In this document: positions 18,564-28,037 of the stretch, in pieces | Layout: each line of letters starts with the position of its first letter | Numbering within the stretch: position 1 is the stretch's first letter | Assembly (NCBI GenBank): GCA_031280965.1 | Contig: JAITFZ010000007.1 | Location: 1-43,684 of the forward strand | Direction: 5' to 3' | Length of the DNA stretch: 43,684 nt | DNA from: Oscillospiraceae bacterium | GTDB lineage: Bacteria; Bacillota; Clostridia; Oscillospirales; Ruminococcaceae | Made by a program: the position numbers and the translations under genes | The notes under the pieces: generated by a model | Databases searched by the model: none | Seen by the model: only the letters and a program-made list of their open reading frames with translations | Told to the model about the DNA's origin: nothing

Positions 18564-18592
18564 TTGACAATCACGCATAAAAACATTATAAT
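18564..18592 (+). promoter_or_regulatory. Consensus sigma-A promoter, likely leaderless
   Basis: TTGACA (18564-18569), a 17-bp spacer and TATAAT (18587-18592) match the consensus exactly. The expected transcription start is 6-7 bases after the -10 box, at or next to the ATG at 18599, leaving no room for a ribosome binding site. Confidence 0.88.
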
Positions 18593-18598
18593 GTAAAC

Positions 18599-19234
18599 AT
18601 GACTGTTTTTTATAATCTCCATGACAAGCTCTATGTAAATCTCACAAACCTCTGTTCCTGTGACTGCGTCTTCTGTATACGCGGGGGTGGTGACGGTGTG
18701 GGCGATGCGGAGTCGCTTTGGCTCACGCGTGAACCCGGCGTGGCAGAAATCAGAGCGGCTTTTGATTCCCGCGATTTGTCAGGCATAGCCGAAGTTATTT
18801 TTTGCGGTTACGGCGAGCCTATGGAACGCGCCGATACGGTAATGCAAACCTGTGAGTATATTAAATCGAAATGTCTCTTACCGATTCGCCTTAACACAAA
18901 CGGGCTTGTTAAGCTGTTATTTCCCTGCTTTGATTTAAGCAGACTAAGTATTTTTGATTCTGTTTCAATAAGCCTTAACGCCGCTGATGAAGCGGAGTAT
19001 CTGCGGGTTACGCGTCCGCGTTTCGGCGCGCCGTCATATGCTGTAATGTGTGAATTCGCACAGGAAGTAATGAAATACACAGCAGTTTCTTTCACTGTTG
19101 TGGACGTAATCGGCAAAGAGCAGATTGAAAAGTGCCGCGAAATCGCCCGAAGCATGGGTGTGCCGCTCAGGGTGAGGAATTATATCGGAAACCTAACAAA
19201 AAATTACGTTGAAGGAGAGCATTATGAGGGCTAA
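18599..19234 (+). CDS. Radical SAM protein, TatD-associated type
   Basis: A 211-residue radical SAM protein. The cluster motif CSCDCVFC (CxxxCxxC) follows [18 protein letters not shown], and the SAM-binding regions FCGYGEP and RLNTNG are present, as is SISLNAAD. The pattern '[22 protein letters not shown]' fits the TatD-associated radical SAM family, normally about 200 residues with no extra cluster domain. The reaction is unknown. No ribosome binding site exists because the promoter's predicted start coincides with the ATG. A TatD gene is not visible in the window. The 3' end overlaps the cellulase gene by 11 bases. Confidence 0.87.
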   Translation: MTVFYNLHDKLYVNLTNLCSCDCVFCIRGGGDGVGDAESLWLTREPGVAEIRAAFDSRDLSGIAEVIFCGYGEPMERADTVMQTCEYIKSKCLLPIRLNTNGLVKLLFPCFDLSRLSIFDSVSISLNAADEAEYLRVTRPRFGAPSYAVMCEFAQEVMKYTAVSFTVVDVIGKEQIEKCREIARSMGVPLRVRNYIGNLTKNYVEGEHYEG

Positions 19235-21314
19235 CAGAATATTTTCACTTTTAATTACGGCGGTGTTGTTGCTGTCGGTTTTTTCGGCTTGCAACAGTGA
19301 CGGCGGGCAATTGACAAATGATGACGAACAATCGGCGATTGAAAACGGGCAATCGGTTATTGAGGATGAAAATACAGCTCTGCCGGAAGATTCCGCTTAT
19401 CAGGAAGAACCCGAAACCGAGCCTTCGCCCGAAAATATGACAACACCCTCGGATTCACCTGATTCATCAAACTCGTCGGATTCGCCCGAACAGGAAAACA
19501 CTGCGCCGCCTGAACAGGACGCGGTTGCGGTCACTCCTTCCGGAACCTCTGCACCCGCAGTAACCGCGGCACCTAAGCCGCAATCCGGCACAGCGGCTCC
19601 CGTAGCCAATACTCCCCCGTCACCTTCGGGCGGAACTTCTGTCGGCACCGGTACCGCATCAACGGGAAACGTGACAATTACTGCGGCTTTTACTCCCGGG
19701 AACACATGGTCCGACGGCGGTAAAACCGTTGTTCAATACTCGGGAGCTGTTAAAAATACGGGAAGCGCCGCCTGTTCAAGTTGGAGCGTAACGGTCACTG
19801 TTCCGTCAGATGCGGAAATGGTGGGTGGTTGGAACGGGATTTTCTCAATCAGCGGCACGACACTAACTATAAAGAATGAATCCTATAACGGTCAGATTCC
19901 CGCCGGCGGAAGCACCGAAATCGGGTTTCAAATAAAGAGCGCGAATACCTTGTCGCTCGGGAGCGGCACGGGTTCCGGCGGAACTTCAGGCGGCGGCGGA
20001 AGCTCGGGAGGAACTACAGGTGGCGGCAACTCGGGAGGAACGCAGACGGGTACAGTGGGAAATAACAACCCTGCTGTTATTCAGGTCAAAGATGTCCCGC
20101 CGCCGACTTCAACCGACTGGCTCTACGCGAAAGGAAACCAGATTGTCAACAATTACGGTCAGCCCGTTTGGATTACGGGAATCAACTGGTTCGGTTACAA
20201 TACAGGTACAAATACTTTTGACGGGCTTTGGGCGGCGTGTCTTAATACCTCGCTTGCCGAAATCGCAAACCGCGGCTTCAATATGCTGCGTATTCCTATT
20301 TCAACCGAGCTTTTGAAGCAATGGTCAAACGGCGAATATCCACGCGCTAACTTCAATCAGGCAATCAACCACTACTTAGTCGGTATGAACAGCCTTGAAA
20401 TTTTCGACTATGTAATCGGTCAGTGCCGCGCTAACGGTATTAAAATCATGATTGACATACACAGCGCCAAAACCGACCCGATGGGACACATGCAAAACAT
20501 GTGGTTTCACGCCGATATAACCGAGAAGGATTTTATTGATACATTAGCGTGGATTGCGCGGCGTTACGCGCACGATGATACGATTTTAGCCTACGACCTC
20601 AAGAACGAGCCGCACGGCAAACCCAACGAAACCCCGCGCGCAAAATGGGATAATTCAACCGACTCCGATAACTGGAAACACGTCGCGGAAAAGGCGGCTA
20701 TGGCTGTTCTGACGGAAAATCCGAACGCGCTTATTTTAGTTGAGGGAATTGAAATTTACCCGCGTGATATAGTTCGCAATCCTAACTTTACCTCGACAAA
20801 CTCTGCCGATTATTACTTCAACTGGTGGGGCGGGAACTTGCGCGGTGTTCGCGATAATCCGATTAATCTCGGCAGGTTCCAAAACAAGCTCGTCTATTCG
20901 CCGCACGACTACGGGCCTACGGTTTATGAACAGCCGTGGTTCCGCGGAAACTTCACTTTCGACAGCCTTATGAAAGACTGCTGGCGGGACAACTGGTTCT
21001 TTATCCATGAGGAAAACATCGCTCCGCTTCTTATAGGCGAGTGGGGCGGCTTCATGGACAATCAGCGGAACCTGACCTGGAAAACGCATCTGAGAACGCT
21101 TATAAAGGACAACAGACTCCACCATACTTATTGGTGTTTTAATCAGAACAGTGGTGATACCGGCGGTCTTATTCTAAGCGACTGGATGACATGGGACGAA
21201 ACGAGATATAATTTCGTCAGGGAAGTTCTGTGGCAACAGGGCGGGAAATTCGTAGGACTTGACAGTCAGATTCCGCTCGGCAACAACGGAATTTCTTTGA
21301 GTCAGGTAAGATGA
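19224..21314 (+). CDS. Cellulase lipoprotein, CBM2-like + GH5
   Basis: A 696-residue secreted endoglucanase. It begins with a lipoprotein signal (hydrophobic core, then VFSAC with lipid-modified Cys23). A Ser/Pro/Thr-rich linker follows to about residue 145, then a CBM2-like cellulose-binding domain (residues 148-250), a Gly/Ser-rich linker and a GH5 catalytic domain (residues 300-680). Catalytic residues are visible: the acid/base Glu in DLKNEPHG (near 461) and the nucleophile Glu in LLIGEWGG (near 605). The opening [14 protein letters not shown] and MLRIPIS are typical of subfamily 1-like enzymes. It should cut internal beta-1,4-glucan bonds outside the cell while tethered to the membrane. 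GAAGGAG precedes the ATG inside the end of the radical SAM gene, so translation is coupled. Confidence 0.93.
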   Translation: MRANRIFSLLITAVLLLSVFSACNSDGGQLTNDDEQSAIENGQSVIEDENTALPEDSAYQEEPETEPSPENMTTPSDSPDSSNSSDSPEQENTAPPEQDAVAVTPSGTSAPAVTAAPKPQSGTAAPVANTPPSPSGGTSVGTGTASTGNVTITAAFTPGNTWSDGGKTVVQYSGAVKNTGSAACSSWSVTVTVPSDAEMVGGWNGIFSISGTTLTIKNESYNGQIPAGGSTEIGFQIKSANTLSLGSGTGSGGTSGGGGSSGGTTGGGNSGGTQTGTVGNNNPAVIQVKDVPPPTSTDWLYAKGNQIVNNYGQPVWITGINWFGYNTGTNTFDGLWAACLNTSLAEIANRGFNMLRIPISTELLKQWSNGEYPRANFNQAINHYLVGMNSLEIFDYVIGQCRANGIKIMIDIHSAKTDPMGHMQNMWFHADITEKDFIDTLAWIARRYAHDDTILAYDLKNEPHGKPNETPRAKWDNSTDSDNWKHVAEKAAMAVLTENPNALILVEGIEIYPRDIVRNPNFTSTNSADYYFNWWGGNLRGVRDNPINLGRFQNKLVYSPHDYGPTVYEQPWFRGNFTFDSLMKDCWRDNWFFIHEENIAPLLIGEWGGFMDNQRNLTWKTHLRTLIKDNRLHHTYWCFNQNSGDTGGLILSDWMTWDETRYNFVREVLWQQGGKFVGLDSQIPLGNNGISLSQVR

Positions 21315-22315
21315 ATATTTTTAATATGACTTTTCCCGCGCTTGAAGATTATTTCACAGAGCGCGGCGAAAACAAAGCAAAAGCGAAAATTGTTTATAAT
21401 CATATATACCGACAAGTCGGCGAGTTAAGCGAAAATGTAAATAAAATGCTGAAAGCCGATTTTGATTTCGGAAATGTTGAAATTCTCAAAACATCAAGCT
21501 GTCTTGATGCCGTGAAATTTCTTTTCGGGCTTGAAGACGACAGCACGGTTGAAGCTGTTTTAATGCGGCATGACTACGGAAACGCGCTGTGCGTTTCAAC
21601 GCAGGTCGGTTGTAATATGGACTGTGCGTTTTGTCAGAGCGGCGTTAACAAAAAAACACGCGGTTTGCACTCTTTTGAAATGGTTTTGCAGTTACTCAAA
21701 GCCGAGGAAAGCACGGGCGAAAAAATCAGCCGTGTGACACTTATGGGTATAGGCGAACCTTTGGATAATTTCGATAACGTAATGGACTTCATCAGCATAA
21801 TCGGGCATAAACACGGGCTTGCTCTCGCGCCGCGACACATCACCATTTCAACCTGCGGACTCCCTAAACTCGATGAGTTATATAATATTTCCTGCAATCT
21901 CGCAATAAGTCTGCACGCGCCTAATAACAGCATAAGAAGCCGTCTTATGCCTGTTAATAAAGTCTATGATGTGGAAAGAATAATTAATTTCACGCGGGAA
22001 TATTCTAAAGTGAAAAACAAAAAAATCACCCTTGAATACGTAATGCTCGCCGGCATTAACGACAGCGATGAATGTGCGTATGAGCTTGTTGTGCTAATCC
22101 GCGGCATTAACTGTTATGTTAACCTGATTCCGTACAACGAAACAAGTCTTGATTTCAAGCGTTCGTCTTCCGATAGAATTAAAAGCTTTTACTCCATTTT
22201 GATTCAAAGCGGTATAAGGGCGACAGTACGGCGGGAGTTCGGCGGGGAATTAAAAGCCGCATGCGGGCAATTATCTTCGGAAAGGGCGCAGTGCGCCGAT
22301 AAAGAGAGGACTTAA
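21311..22315 (+). CDS. RlmN/Cfr-family rRNA methyltransferase
   Basis: A 334-residue radical SAM methyltransferase of the RlmN/Cfr family. The N-terminal helical domain precedes [16 protein letters not shown], which holds the CxxxCxxC iron-sulfur ligands. Then come [28 protein letters not shown] and GINDSDE, and the C-terminal AACGQL carries the second catalytic Cys used to form the methyl-carrier intermediate. RlmN makes 2-methyladenosine at 23S position 2503 (and tRNA position 37), Cfr makes 8-methyladenosine at 2503; length and motifs do not separate the two. The ATG overlaps the cellulase stop by four bases, an unexpected coupling of rRNA modification with a secreted enzyme. The sequence is divergent, so I leave the symbol blank. 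Confidence 0.85.
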   Translation: MNIFNMTFPALEDYFTERGENKAKAKIVYNHIYRQVGELSENVNKMLKADFDFGNVEILKTSSCLDAVKFLFGLEDDSTVEAVLMRHDYGNALCVSTQVGCNMDCAFCQSGVNKKTRGLHSFEMVLQLLKAEESTGEKISRVTLMGIGEPLDNFDNVMDFISIIGHKHGLALAPRHITISTCGLPKLDELYNISCNLAISLHAPNNSIRSRLMPVNKVYDVERIINFTREYSKVKNKKITLEYVMLAGINDSDECAYELVVLIRGINCYVNLIPYNETSLDFKRSSSDRIKSFYSILIQSGIRATVRREFGGELKAACGQLSSERAQCADKERT

Positions 22316-22321
22316 TAAAGC

Positions 22322-22954
22322 ATGAAAATTATTGCAAATGTACTCGGTATGGTTAGCACCAACAGCTATTTCGTTATTAACGAAAGCACGGGCAGGTGTA
22401 TAATTATCGACCCGGAAGAAAGCGCGGATTTTCTCATAGAAAAGTGCAATAAAATGCAAATAAAACCCGTTGCGATACTTCTGACGCACGGGCATTTCGA
22501 CCATATCGGCGCAGTTAACGGATTGAAAGAATCGCTGAAAATTCCGGTTTACGCGGGAGCGGAGGAAAAGGAATTCTTGCACGACCCTTCGTATAACGGT
22601 TCTGCAAAATTCGGGAGGACACCCGTTTCGGTAGCTGTTGACATTTGTCTTCGGGACAGCGAAATAATTGAAATCGCGGGCTTTTCAATAAAAGTGATTT
22701 CCACCCCGGGACATACCGCAGGCGGGGTTTGCTATTACTTTGAAAGCGAGGATGTGCTGTTCAGCGGCGATGTACTTTTCGCGGACAGCTTCGGCAGAAC
22801 CGATTTCCCCGGGGGAAGTCAAAAAGAACTTGCGGATTCTATTATAAATAAGCTGTTTATTTTACCCGGCGAAACCGCTGTTTATCCCGGTCATGGACAT
22901 GACACAACCATCGGATATGAAAATGCGAACAATCCGATTAAACGTGTAATATGA
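22322..22954 (+). CDS. MBL-fold metallo-hydrolase
   Basis: A 210-residue metallo-beta-lactamase-fold hydrolase of the small glyoxalase II-like type. Metal ligands are THGHFDHIGA (HxHxDH), the His in STPGHTAGG, the Asp in LFSGDVLFADSFGR and the terminal His in VYPGHGHDTT. The length fits the single-domain YcbL-like group, which hydrolyses thioesters such as S-lactoylglutathione; in a clostridium without obvious glutathione the substrate is uncertain. It starts six bases after the RlmN-like gene, after GAGAGGAC, and is probably the last gene of this run. Confidence 0.88.
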   Translation: MKIIANVLGMVSTNSYFVINESTGRCIIIDPEESADFLIEKCNKMQIKPVAILLTHGHFDHIGAVNGLKESLKIPVYAGAEEKEFLHDPSYNGSAKFGRTPVSVAVDICLRDSEIIEIAGFSIKVISTPGHTAGGVCYYFESEDVLFSGDVLFADSFGRTDFPGGSQKELADSIINKLFILPGETAVYPGHGHDTTIGYENANNPIKRVI

Positions 22955-23005
22955 TTATAAGGTGAATTGTTCCCGATTTTGAAATTTGTTTTTTTCGAGG
23001 AATGG

Positions 23006-23034
23006 AAAACCGCCCCGAAATAAATCGGAGCGGT
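23006..23034 (-). terminator. Intrinsic terminator of HIT-like gene
   Basis: ACCGCTCCGA pairs with TCGGGGCGGT (one mismatch) around six bases. On the minus strand it is followed by TTTTCC and lies just after the stop of the gene at 23054. Confidence 0.72.
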
Positions 23035-23053
23035 AGTGAGCTTTATGGTTATT

Positions 23054-23536
23054 CTATTCGTTTAATAACAACTTCAACCGTTCGACACATATTTTTATAT
23101 CTTCAATATATTTTTCTGTTTTCAAATTTTCTTCTGCATATTTCATAATTGGTCTGATTGAAGATAAAGAATTATCAAATAAATCATTTAACCATTTATA
23201 TTTCGGTAATATCCAAAAATGAAAGTGACTGCTTCTTTCTTCTTGAATTAAAGCACATTCAATAATATCTTCAAAATACGAAAGAGCCATTCTCGCTTCA
23301 TAACACAGTTCAAAAAACTCAATCGCCTGTGATTTTGATAATTGAGTAATTGATTTAATATGTTGTTTAGAAGCGATGATTAAAAATCCTTTTATCGGTA
23401 CTTCGGGGTCATGGTGTAAAATAAAATTTTCTGTTTCTTTAATAATTCCCCCGATAGGAACAAGGGTTTTATTTACTAATGCACAGCCTATGCACTCAAC
23501 ATCAAAATCATTACCTAATAAATCTATACCTTTCAT
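23054..23536 (-). CDS. HIT-like family protein
   Basis: A 160-residue protein resembling the histidine-triad (HIT) superfamily. The C-terminal HFHFWILPKY is the HxHxx catalytic strand, although the third His of the classical triad is replaced. HIKSITQLSKSQAIEFFELC is the usual helix after the first HIT strand, and PIKGFLIIASKQHI is the strand before it. HIT proteins hydrolyse or transfer nucleoside monophosphates; the altered triad makes substrate and activity uncertain. It begins MKGIDLLGNDFDVECIGCAL with a CxxC pair that could bind zinc, as in some HIT proteins. It is a single-gene unit with its own terminator. The DNA is more AT-rich than its neighbours, suggesting separate acquisition. 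Confidence 0.75.
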   Translation of the reverse strand: MKGIDLLGNDFDVECIGCALVNKTLVPIGGIIKETENFILHHDPEVPIKGFLIIASKQHIKSITQLSKSQAIEFFELCYEARMALSYFEDIIECALIQEERSSHFHFWILPKYKWLNDLFDNSLSSIRPIMKYAEENLKTEKYIEDIKICVERLKLLLNE

Positions 23537-23674
23537 TTCCTAACCTCGTATTTCATAAATTATTAAACTCGTCTTTATTTATTGCGGTCTTTCATAACAC
23601 CGTCATGGTATTGGATTGCAGACAACGCGCAAACGCTTGGCATCGGTTGGCGGTTGGTGCGTGGGTTCCGTTCG

Positions 23675-24127
23675 TCATCGGCGGTATTCGCTATTCAGAA
23701 TTGCATAAAAGTATTCATCACGCCAACCAATGGGGTTGTTTTCTGTGGGTTTCCTCAAATACAAACACTTTACGAAATGGGCTTCCCGTCGCATATTCAA
23801 TCGCTCTAAAAGTCTCCAAGACGCTATATTTCCAGGGTCGCAGGTGGCAATAATTCTATGTGCCTTTATATCTTCAAATCCATATTGTAGTATTCTGTGA
23901 CACGCTTCAGTAGCATAACCCTTTCCTTGATACTTTGGGTTTAGCATATACCCTATTTCATAAATTAGAAAATCAGGATTAAATTCTTTACTCAAAAAAA
24001 CATGACCTACCATCTTCCCGTTGTCTTTAATACAAATTACCCAAAAGGTGTTCCCTTGCGATTTTTCCAAACAAAAAGATTTACTGCCACTTCCATGAAA
24101 TTTTGATTCTGGAATAAACGCTCTCAC
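23675..24127 (-). pseudogene. GNAT acetyltransferase, 5'-truncated
   Basis: A RimL-type GNAT domain without its first 35-45 residues. The acetyl-CoA region is present (NPKYQGKGYATEACHRIL, with the Q/RxxGxG/A motif), followed by ATCDPGNIASWRLLERLNM and the family's ending. The best start is a GTG with no ribosome binding site. In-frame homology-like sequence runs upstream across the 3' end of rnfB without a better start, so the gene seems to have been cut when it came to lie behind rnfB. A normal GNAT begins with a beta strand (LRLR) that is absent. It may be inactive. Confidence 0.72.
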
Positions 24128-24152
24128 ATCTTTTAAGATACTGAACAGGCTC

Positions 24153-25007
24153 TTACATTGGAAGTACCTCTTTGGAGGCGTTAGGGTTAAGCTCGTTCAA
24201 ATTCGCCGCCGCCCGTTTATACCCGTCAACCGCGATACACTTAACAGGACAAATCATCGCGCACACCCCGCACGAGGTACAAATTTCGTAATCAATAACC
24301 GCGCAGTTATCCTCAATTTTTATAGCATCCGTAAGACATTTTTTCACACACGCATTACAAGCAATACAACCGTTCCCGCAAATTGCGCGGGTTTCTTTCA
24401 TGGTGTCGCAGGATTTACACATGACCTTAACCCTCTCGCTGTGCTTCCTTAGAGAGATAAGGTTATTCGGGCAGGCGTATACGCAAAGCCCGCATGCCCA
24501 GCACCTTTGTCGGTCAACAACAGCCGCGCCGTTCTTGAAAGTTATAGCGTCATACGCGCAAACGTCTGCGCAATCACCAAGTCCCAAACAACCGGTCTTG
24601 CAGTTGCCTTTTCCGTTATAATACCGCCCTGCGGCAACACAGCTTTTAGTTCCCGCATAAATATATTTATCCTCGGTGGTAACGCCGGCGCAGTGAACGA
24701 ACGCCGTTTCACGCTCGCCCGGAATAACTTCGATTCCGAGGACTTCGCCTATGCCCTGTGCGGATTCAATACCGCCGGGTTTGCATAAATTAGGGGCAAA
24801 GACGCCATCTCTCACGGCTTCGGCATACGCTTCACAGCTTGATAAACCGCAGGCGCCGCAGTTAATACCCGGAAGCTTGGAAAGGATTTGATTTACAGTT
24901 TCATCGCTTTCGATTTCAAATGTTCTCGACGCAAAAGTCAGCGCAACCCCCGCCGCACCTCCGATAAACAGAAATATAATGATGGGGACTATGTATTCTG
25001 TTACCAT
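24153..25007 (-). CDS. rnfB: Rnf complex subunit B (iron-sulfur protein)
   Basis: A 284-residue RnfB. It has an N-terminal membrane helix (PIIIFLFIGGAAGVALTFASR), then the cluster domain GINCGACGLSSCEAYAEAV with the conserved CKPGG, followed by ferredoxin-type cysteine groups: CLGLGDCADVC, CWACGLCVYACP, CIACNACVKKC and CTSCGVCAMICPVKC. It accepts electrons from ferredoxin at the cytoplasmic face and passes them into the Rnf complex, which moves Na+ or H+ out while reducing NAD+. It is last in the operon, three bases after rnfE. The length is typical of clostridial RnfB. Confidence 0.95.
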   Translation of the reverse strand: MVTEYIVPIIIFLFIGGAAGVALTFASRTFEIESDETVNQILSKLPGINCGACGLSSCEAYAEAVRDGVFAPNLCKPGGIESAQGIGEVLGIEVIPGERETAFVHCAGVTTEDKYIYAGTKSCVAAGRYYNGKGNCKTGCLGLGDCADVCAYDAITFKNGAAVVDRQRCWACGLCVYACPNNLISLRKHSERVKVMCKSCDTMKETRAICGNGCIACNACVKKCLTDAIKIEDNCAVIDYEICTSCGVCAMICPVKCIAVDGYKRAAANLNELNPNASKEVLPM

Positions 25008-25010
25008 CGT

Positions 25011-25664
25011 TTAATCCCCCTCTCCTCTTCTGCACATGCCCTTGTGAGGACAGTTGTCGCAACTTATATTATGCGGGCGTTTTTTCATAAACTTATTCAC
25101 GGCGGCAATCACAAAGCCGAGCGCAAAGAAGCCGCCTGCCGGCATTATAAAAATTACCATCGGTTCCGACAACTCCGGCAGGGTAAGCCCGAACCATGTC
25201 CCCGCGCCGAGAATCTCCCTGATTGTACCCATTATGAACAGCGCGAGGGCAAAACCTAAACCCGTTCCAAGTCCGTCGAGCGCAGAGTTGAAGACATTAT
25301 TCTTTTTCGCGAAAATCTCAGCTCTCGCGAAGATTATGCAATTCACTGCAATCAGGCTCAGAAAAATCCCGAGTTCGTTATAAAGGTCGGGTAAAAGCGC
25401 TTTTAACAGCAGTGAGGTGAAGGTGGTAAAGCCCGCGATAATCGTTATAAAACAAGGTATTCTTACCTGCGAGGGAATGATGTTTTTTAGGAGTGAAATA
25501 ATCATGTTCGAGCAGGTTAGCACGAACATGGTCGCAACACCGAGACCAACGGCATTCCATGCCGAATTCGACAGCGCAAGAGTCGGACACATTCCGAGAA
25601 GTGAGAAAAACACGGGGTTTTCCTTTATTATGCCTTTGGTAAAGGTTTTAAGGTAGCTTTTCAT
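25011..25664 (-). CDS. rnfE: Rnf complex subunit E
   Basis: A 217-residue membrane subunit of the Rnf complex. It starts MKSYLKTFTKGIIKENPVFF and LLGMCPTLALSNSAWNAVG, a family signature, and has about six helices including SLIAVNCIIFARAEIFAKKN and TGLGFALALFIMGTIREILG. A Cys-containing tail (SCDNCPHKGMC) ends the protein. RnfE and RnfA form a pair of inverted repeats that carry a shared 2Fe-2S cluster, each giving Cys residues (CPTLAL and, in RnfA, CPFLGV). A 147-bp gap separates it from the RnfG-RnfA fusion upstream, and AGGAGGGCGC precedes the ATG. Confidence 0.94.
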   Translation of the reverse strand: MKSYLKTFTKGIIKENPVFFSLLGMCPTLALSNSAWNAVGLGVATMFVLTCSNMIISLLKNIIPSQVRIPCFITIIAGFTTFTSLLLKALLPDLYNELGIFLSLIAVNCIIFARAEIFAKKNNVFNSALDGLGTGLGFALALFIMGTIREILGAGTWFGLTLPELSEPMVIFIMPAGGFFALGFVIAAVNKFMKKRPHNISCDNCPHKGMCRRGEGD

Positions 25665-25811
25665 AATGCGCCCTCCTCTCTCTTCATAGAATAGAGTTTA
25701 TGTTGATACTTATAATGCTGTACAGAATTTATTTAACAACCTGTCCGATTAACTCACTGTTTGCTAAAAAGAACGTATTCAAACCGCCGAGCGGAATCCT
25801 CATATAATCGC

Positions 25812-27023
25812 TTATATCCCGAAAATACCCTCAACCATACCCGCAAAACCTATAAACGACAGCGAAATTATTCCGGCAGAAATCAGCGTAATCGGCATAC
25901 CGCGCAGTGTAATCGGAATATCGCACCGCTCCGTCCTCGCCCTGACGCCGGAGAAAATAAGCATAACGAGCAGGAAGCCGAGCCCTGCGAAAAGCGCGTT
26001 AAACAGCGCGTCGATAAAGCCGAAATCGCTCGTCACATTCATAATAGTAACGGCTAATATCGCACAGTTTGTAGTCATTAGCGGCAGATAAATCCCGAGC
26101 GATTTATTAAGTGAGGGCAGATGCTTTTTCAAAACCATTTCGGTTAACTGCACGAAAAGCGCGATAATGAGGATAAAAGCGATTGTATTCATAAATTCTA
26201 TATTTAAAGGCGCTAAAATAAAGAAGTAAATCGGATAGGTTAAAATCGATGCGCAGACCATTACAAAGGTTATCATCAGCCCCATTCCGAGCGAGCTTGA
26301 AGTTTTTTTCGACACTCCGAGAAAAGGGCAGACACCGAGAAATTGTGACAGCACTAAGTTCTCGGTCAGTACGCAGACGATTAAAATTATAAACAGGTTT
26401 CTTACCAAATTTGAACCCGACTGCGAACTGTCCGAATGTGCTTCGCCGCCCAAAAACAATGACGCATATGTACGGGTTGCGATGTTCACGGCGTCCGCAA
26501 CAGCGCGCGCAGACATTGTCGCGCCGGTAATCGCCGCGACTTCTGCATCATTTCGCGGACTGCCCCTGACGATTCTGACTTCGCTCGAACTGCCAATGAA
26601 ATTTTCAAGAAAACTGCGTTCATTTACTTTTGTGCCGATTCGCGGTGTTTCGGTATTCTGAACAACGGCAAGGTCTTTTACGCTTCCGTCCTCGTTCATA
26701 ACAATCAGCATGTTTAAGCCGTCTTTATTATAGCCTTTTGTAATCACCTGAAAAGCAACCTGCCCGGTGTCAAGGTTGATAATGAACTTTGAAACACTGC
26801 CCGGCTTTTCAATCTCGTAACCTGATTCAAGCCAGTCGAGAACAATCTCGTATTCACCCTCGCCCATAAGTTCAAGACACTTGTCTTTGAGCGTACCGCT
26901 CAGAACGGTTTCATCGGTTTGCATTCCGCGCTCCATGATTATAAGGAGCATTGCCGCCGCAACAACTATTAATGTTAAAACCAAGGCGGGCTTGAATTCA
27001 CTGTAAAGTCTTTTCAACATCAT
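25812..27023 (-). CDS. rnfGA: RnfG-RnfA fusion protein
   Basis: A 403-residue frame that joins two Rnf subunits. Residues 1-190 are RnfG: one N-terminal membrane helix, then an extracytoplasmic FMN-binding domain with TETPRIGTKVNE and the FMN-attachment motif TGAT (166-169, followed by MSARAV). Residues 205-403 are RnfA: LTENLVLSQFLGVCPFLGVS, MVLKKHLPSLNKSLGIYLPL and MTTNCAILAV. The linker (GGEAHSDSSQSGSN) is short and polar. If RnfG's domain and RnfA's N-terminus both face outside, as reported for the family, the fusion is topologically possible. Separate rnfG and rnfA genes are the norm. The ATG overlaps the rnfD stop by four bases. Confidence 0.92.
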   Translation of the reverse strand: MMLKRLYSEFKPALVLTLIVVAAAMLLIIMERGMQTDETVLSGTLKDKCLELMGEGEYEIVLDWLESGYEIEKPGSVSKFIINLDTGQVAFQVITKGYNKDGLNMLIVMNEDGSVKDLAVVQNTETPRIGTKVNERSFLENFIGSSSEVRIVRGSPRNDAEVAAITGATMSARAVADAVNIATRTYASLFLGGEAHSDSSQSGSNLVRNLFIILIVCVLTENLVLSQFLGVCPFLGVSKKTSSSLGMGLMITFVMVCASILTYPIYFFILAPLNIEFMNTIAFILIIALFVQLTEMVLKKHLPSLNKSLGIYLPLMTTNCAILAVTIMNVTSDFGFIDALFNALFAGLGFLLVMLIFSGVRARTERCDIPITLRGMPITLISAGIISLSFIGFAGMVEGIFGI

Positions 27024-28036
27024 TCCTTCTTGCCCTCCTTATTTTTCTTAAAGAAAACAAACGATTCCCTCACCATCCCGAACGGCTTCGGAAAGGTGAT
27101 TTTATCAATATAGAAAGTCAGTATGTTCATTATTAAAATCGCAAACGAAACGCCCTCCGGCATGTCCGAGAAGAATCTTATAACAAGCGTTATAAGCCCG
27201 CAACCGACACCGAAAACGAACTTTCCCGCTATCGACACGGGCGTAGTGGCGTAATCGGTCGCCATGAAAATTGCGCCGATTAGCAGACCGCCCGAGAATA
27301 CATGAAGTATAACGCTTTCACCGGGAGCGAGAAGCGCGCCGAGCGCAACCGTTCCTACAAAAGCAAGCGGCGTAACCGAGCGGATTACCTTAGTAAGCAC
27401 TAAGAAGATGAAGCCGATTATAAGCGCAAGTCCGCTCGTTTCGCCGAACGAACCTCCGTGAAAGCCCATGAATAAATCCCACAGCCCGGGAACCTGCTCT
27501 CCCGCTTCCGCCAAAGCGAGCGGTGTTGCGCCGCTTAAAGCATCTGCCCCGTGTGAAGTTGCGCTTGATACGGTGTCAAGGGCTTCCTGCCCGGTTCTGT
27601 AGTGAAACGGTTCTGCCCAGTAAGTCATCTGCGCCGTGAAAGAAAGCGTAAGCACAATTCGCGCTGTAATTGCGGGATTGGCAAAGTTTTGCCCTAATCC
27701 GCCGAAAAGCTGTTTAACGACCACTATTGCGATAAAACAGCCTATAACCGCCATGTAATACGGTAAAGTTACCGGCAGGCAAAAAGCAAGCAACAGTCCC
27801 GTTACTGCCGGCGACGGGTCTATTTCCGTTTCCTTTTTAATTAAACGGCGGTACAGCATCTCGAAGATTACACACGAACCCACGCAAACTATACTTAAAT
27901 ACAGCGCTCTTATACCGAATATGTAAACGGACATAACCAAAGCAGGCACGAGCGCAATAAGCACACGCGTCATGATTTTATCAGTGGTGTTGTTACCTCT
28001 TATGTGCGGTGAGGGTTCGACAATAAACTTACTCAT
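27020..28036 (-). CDS. rnfD: Rnf complex subunit D
   Basis: A 338-residue membrane subunit. It starts MSKFIVEPSPHIRGNNTTDK and has about ten helices. The FMN-attachment motif is SGATPLALAEAG (Thr esterified to FMN), followed by GSFGETSGLALIIGFIFLV, GSVTPL-like loops and AIFMATDYATTPVSIAGK, a family hallmark. It belongs to the same family as NqrB and forms part of the electron path across the membrane. A longer in-frame start would overlap the rnfC end; the ATG at 28036 lies one base after the rnfC stop. It overlaps the RnfG-RnfA gene. Confidence 0.95.
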   Translation of the reverse strand: MSKFIVEPSPHIRGNNTTDKIMTRVLIALVPALVMSVYIFGIRALYLSIVCVGSCVIFEMLYRRLIKKETEIDPSPAVTGLLLAFCLPVTLPYYMAVIGCFIAIVVVKQLFGGLGQNFANPAITARIVLTLSFTAQMTYWAEPFHYRTGQEALDTVSSATSHGADALSGATPLALAEAGEQVPGLWDLFMGFHGGSFGETSGLALIIGFIFLVLTKVIRSVTPLAFVGTVALGALLAPGESVILHVFSGGLLIGAIFMATDYATTPVSIAGKFVFGVGCGLITLVIRFFSDMPEGVSFAILIMNILTFYIDKITFPKPFGMVRESFVFFKKNKEGKKE

Positions 28037-28037
28037 T

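Noticed and set aside
23582-23809. Plus-strand frame opposite the GNAT fragment
   Set aside because: Overlaps the recognisable acetyltransferase on the other strand; the peptide has no family resemblance I trust.
25729-25803. 24-codon minus-strand frame in the 147-bp gap between the RnfG-RnfA fusion and rnfE
   Set aside because: Very short, with a poor ribosome binding site and no evidence of conservation.
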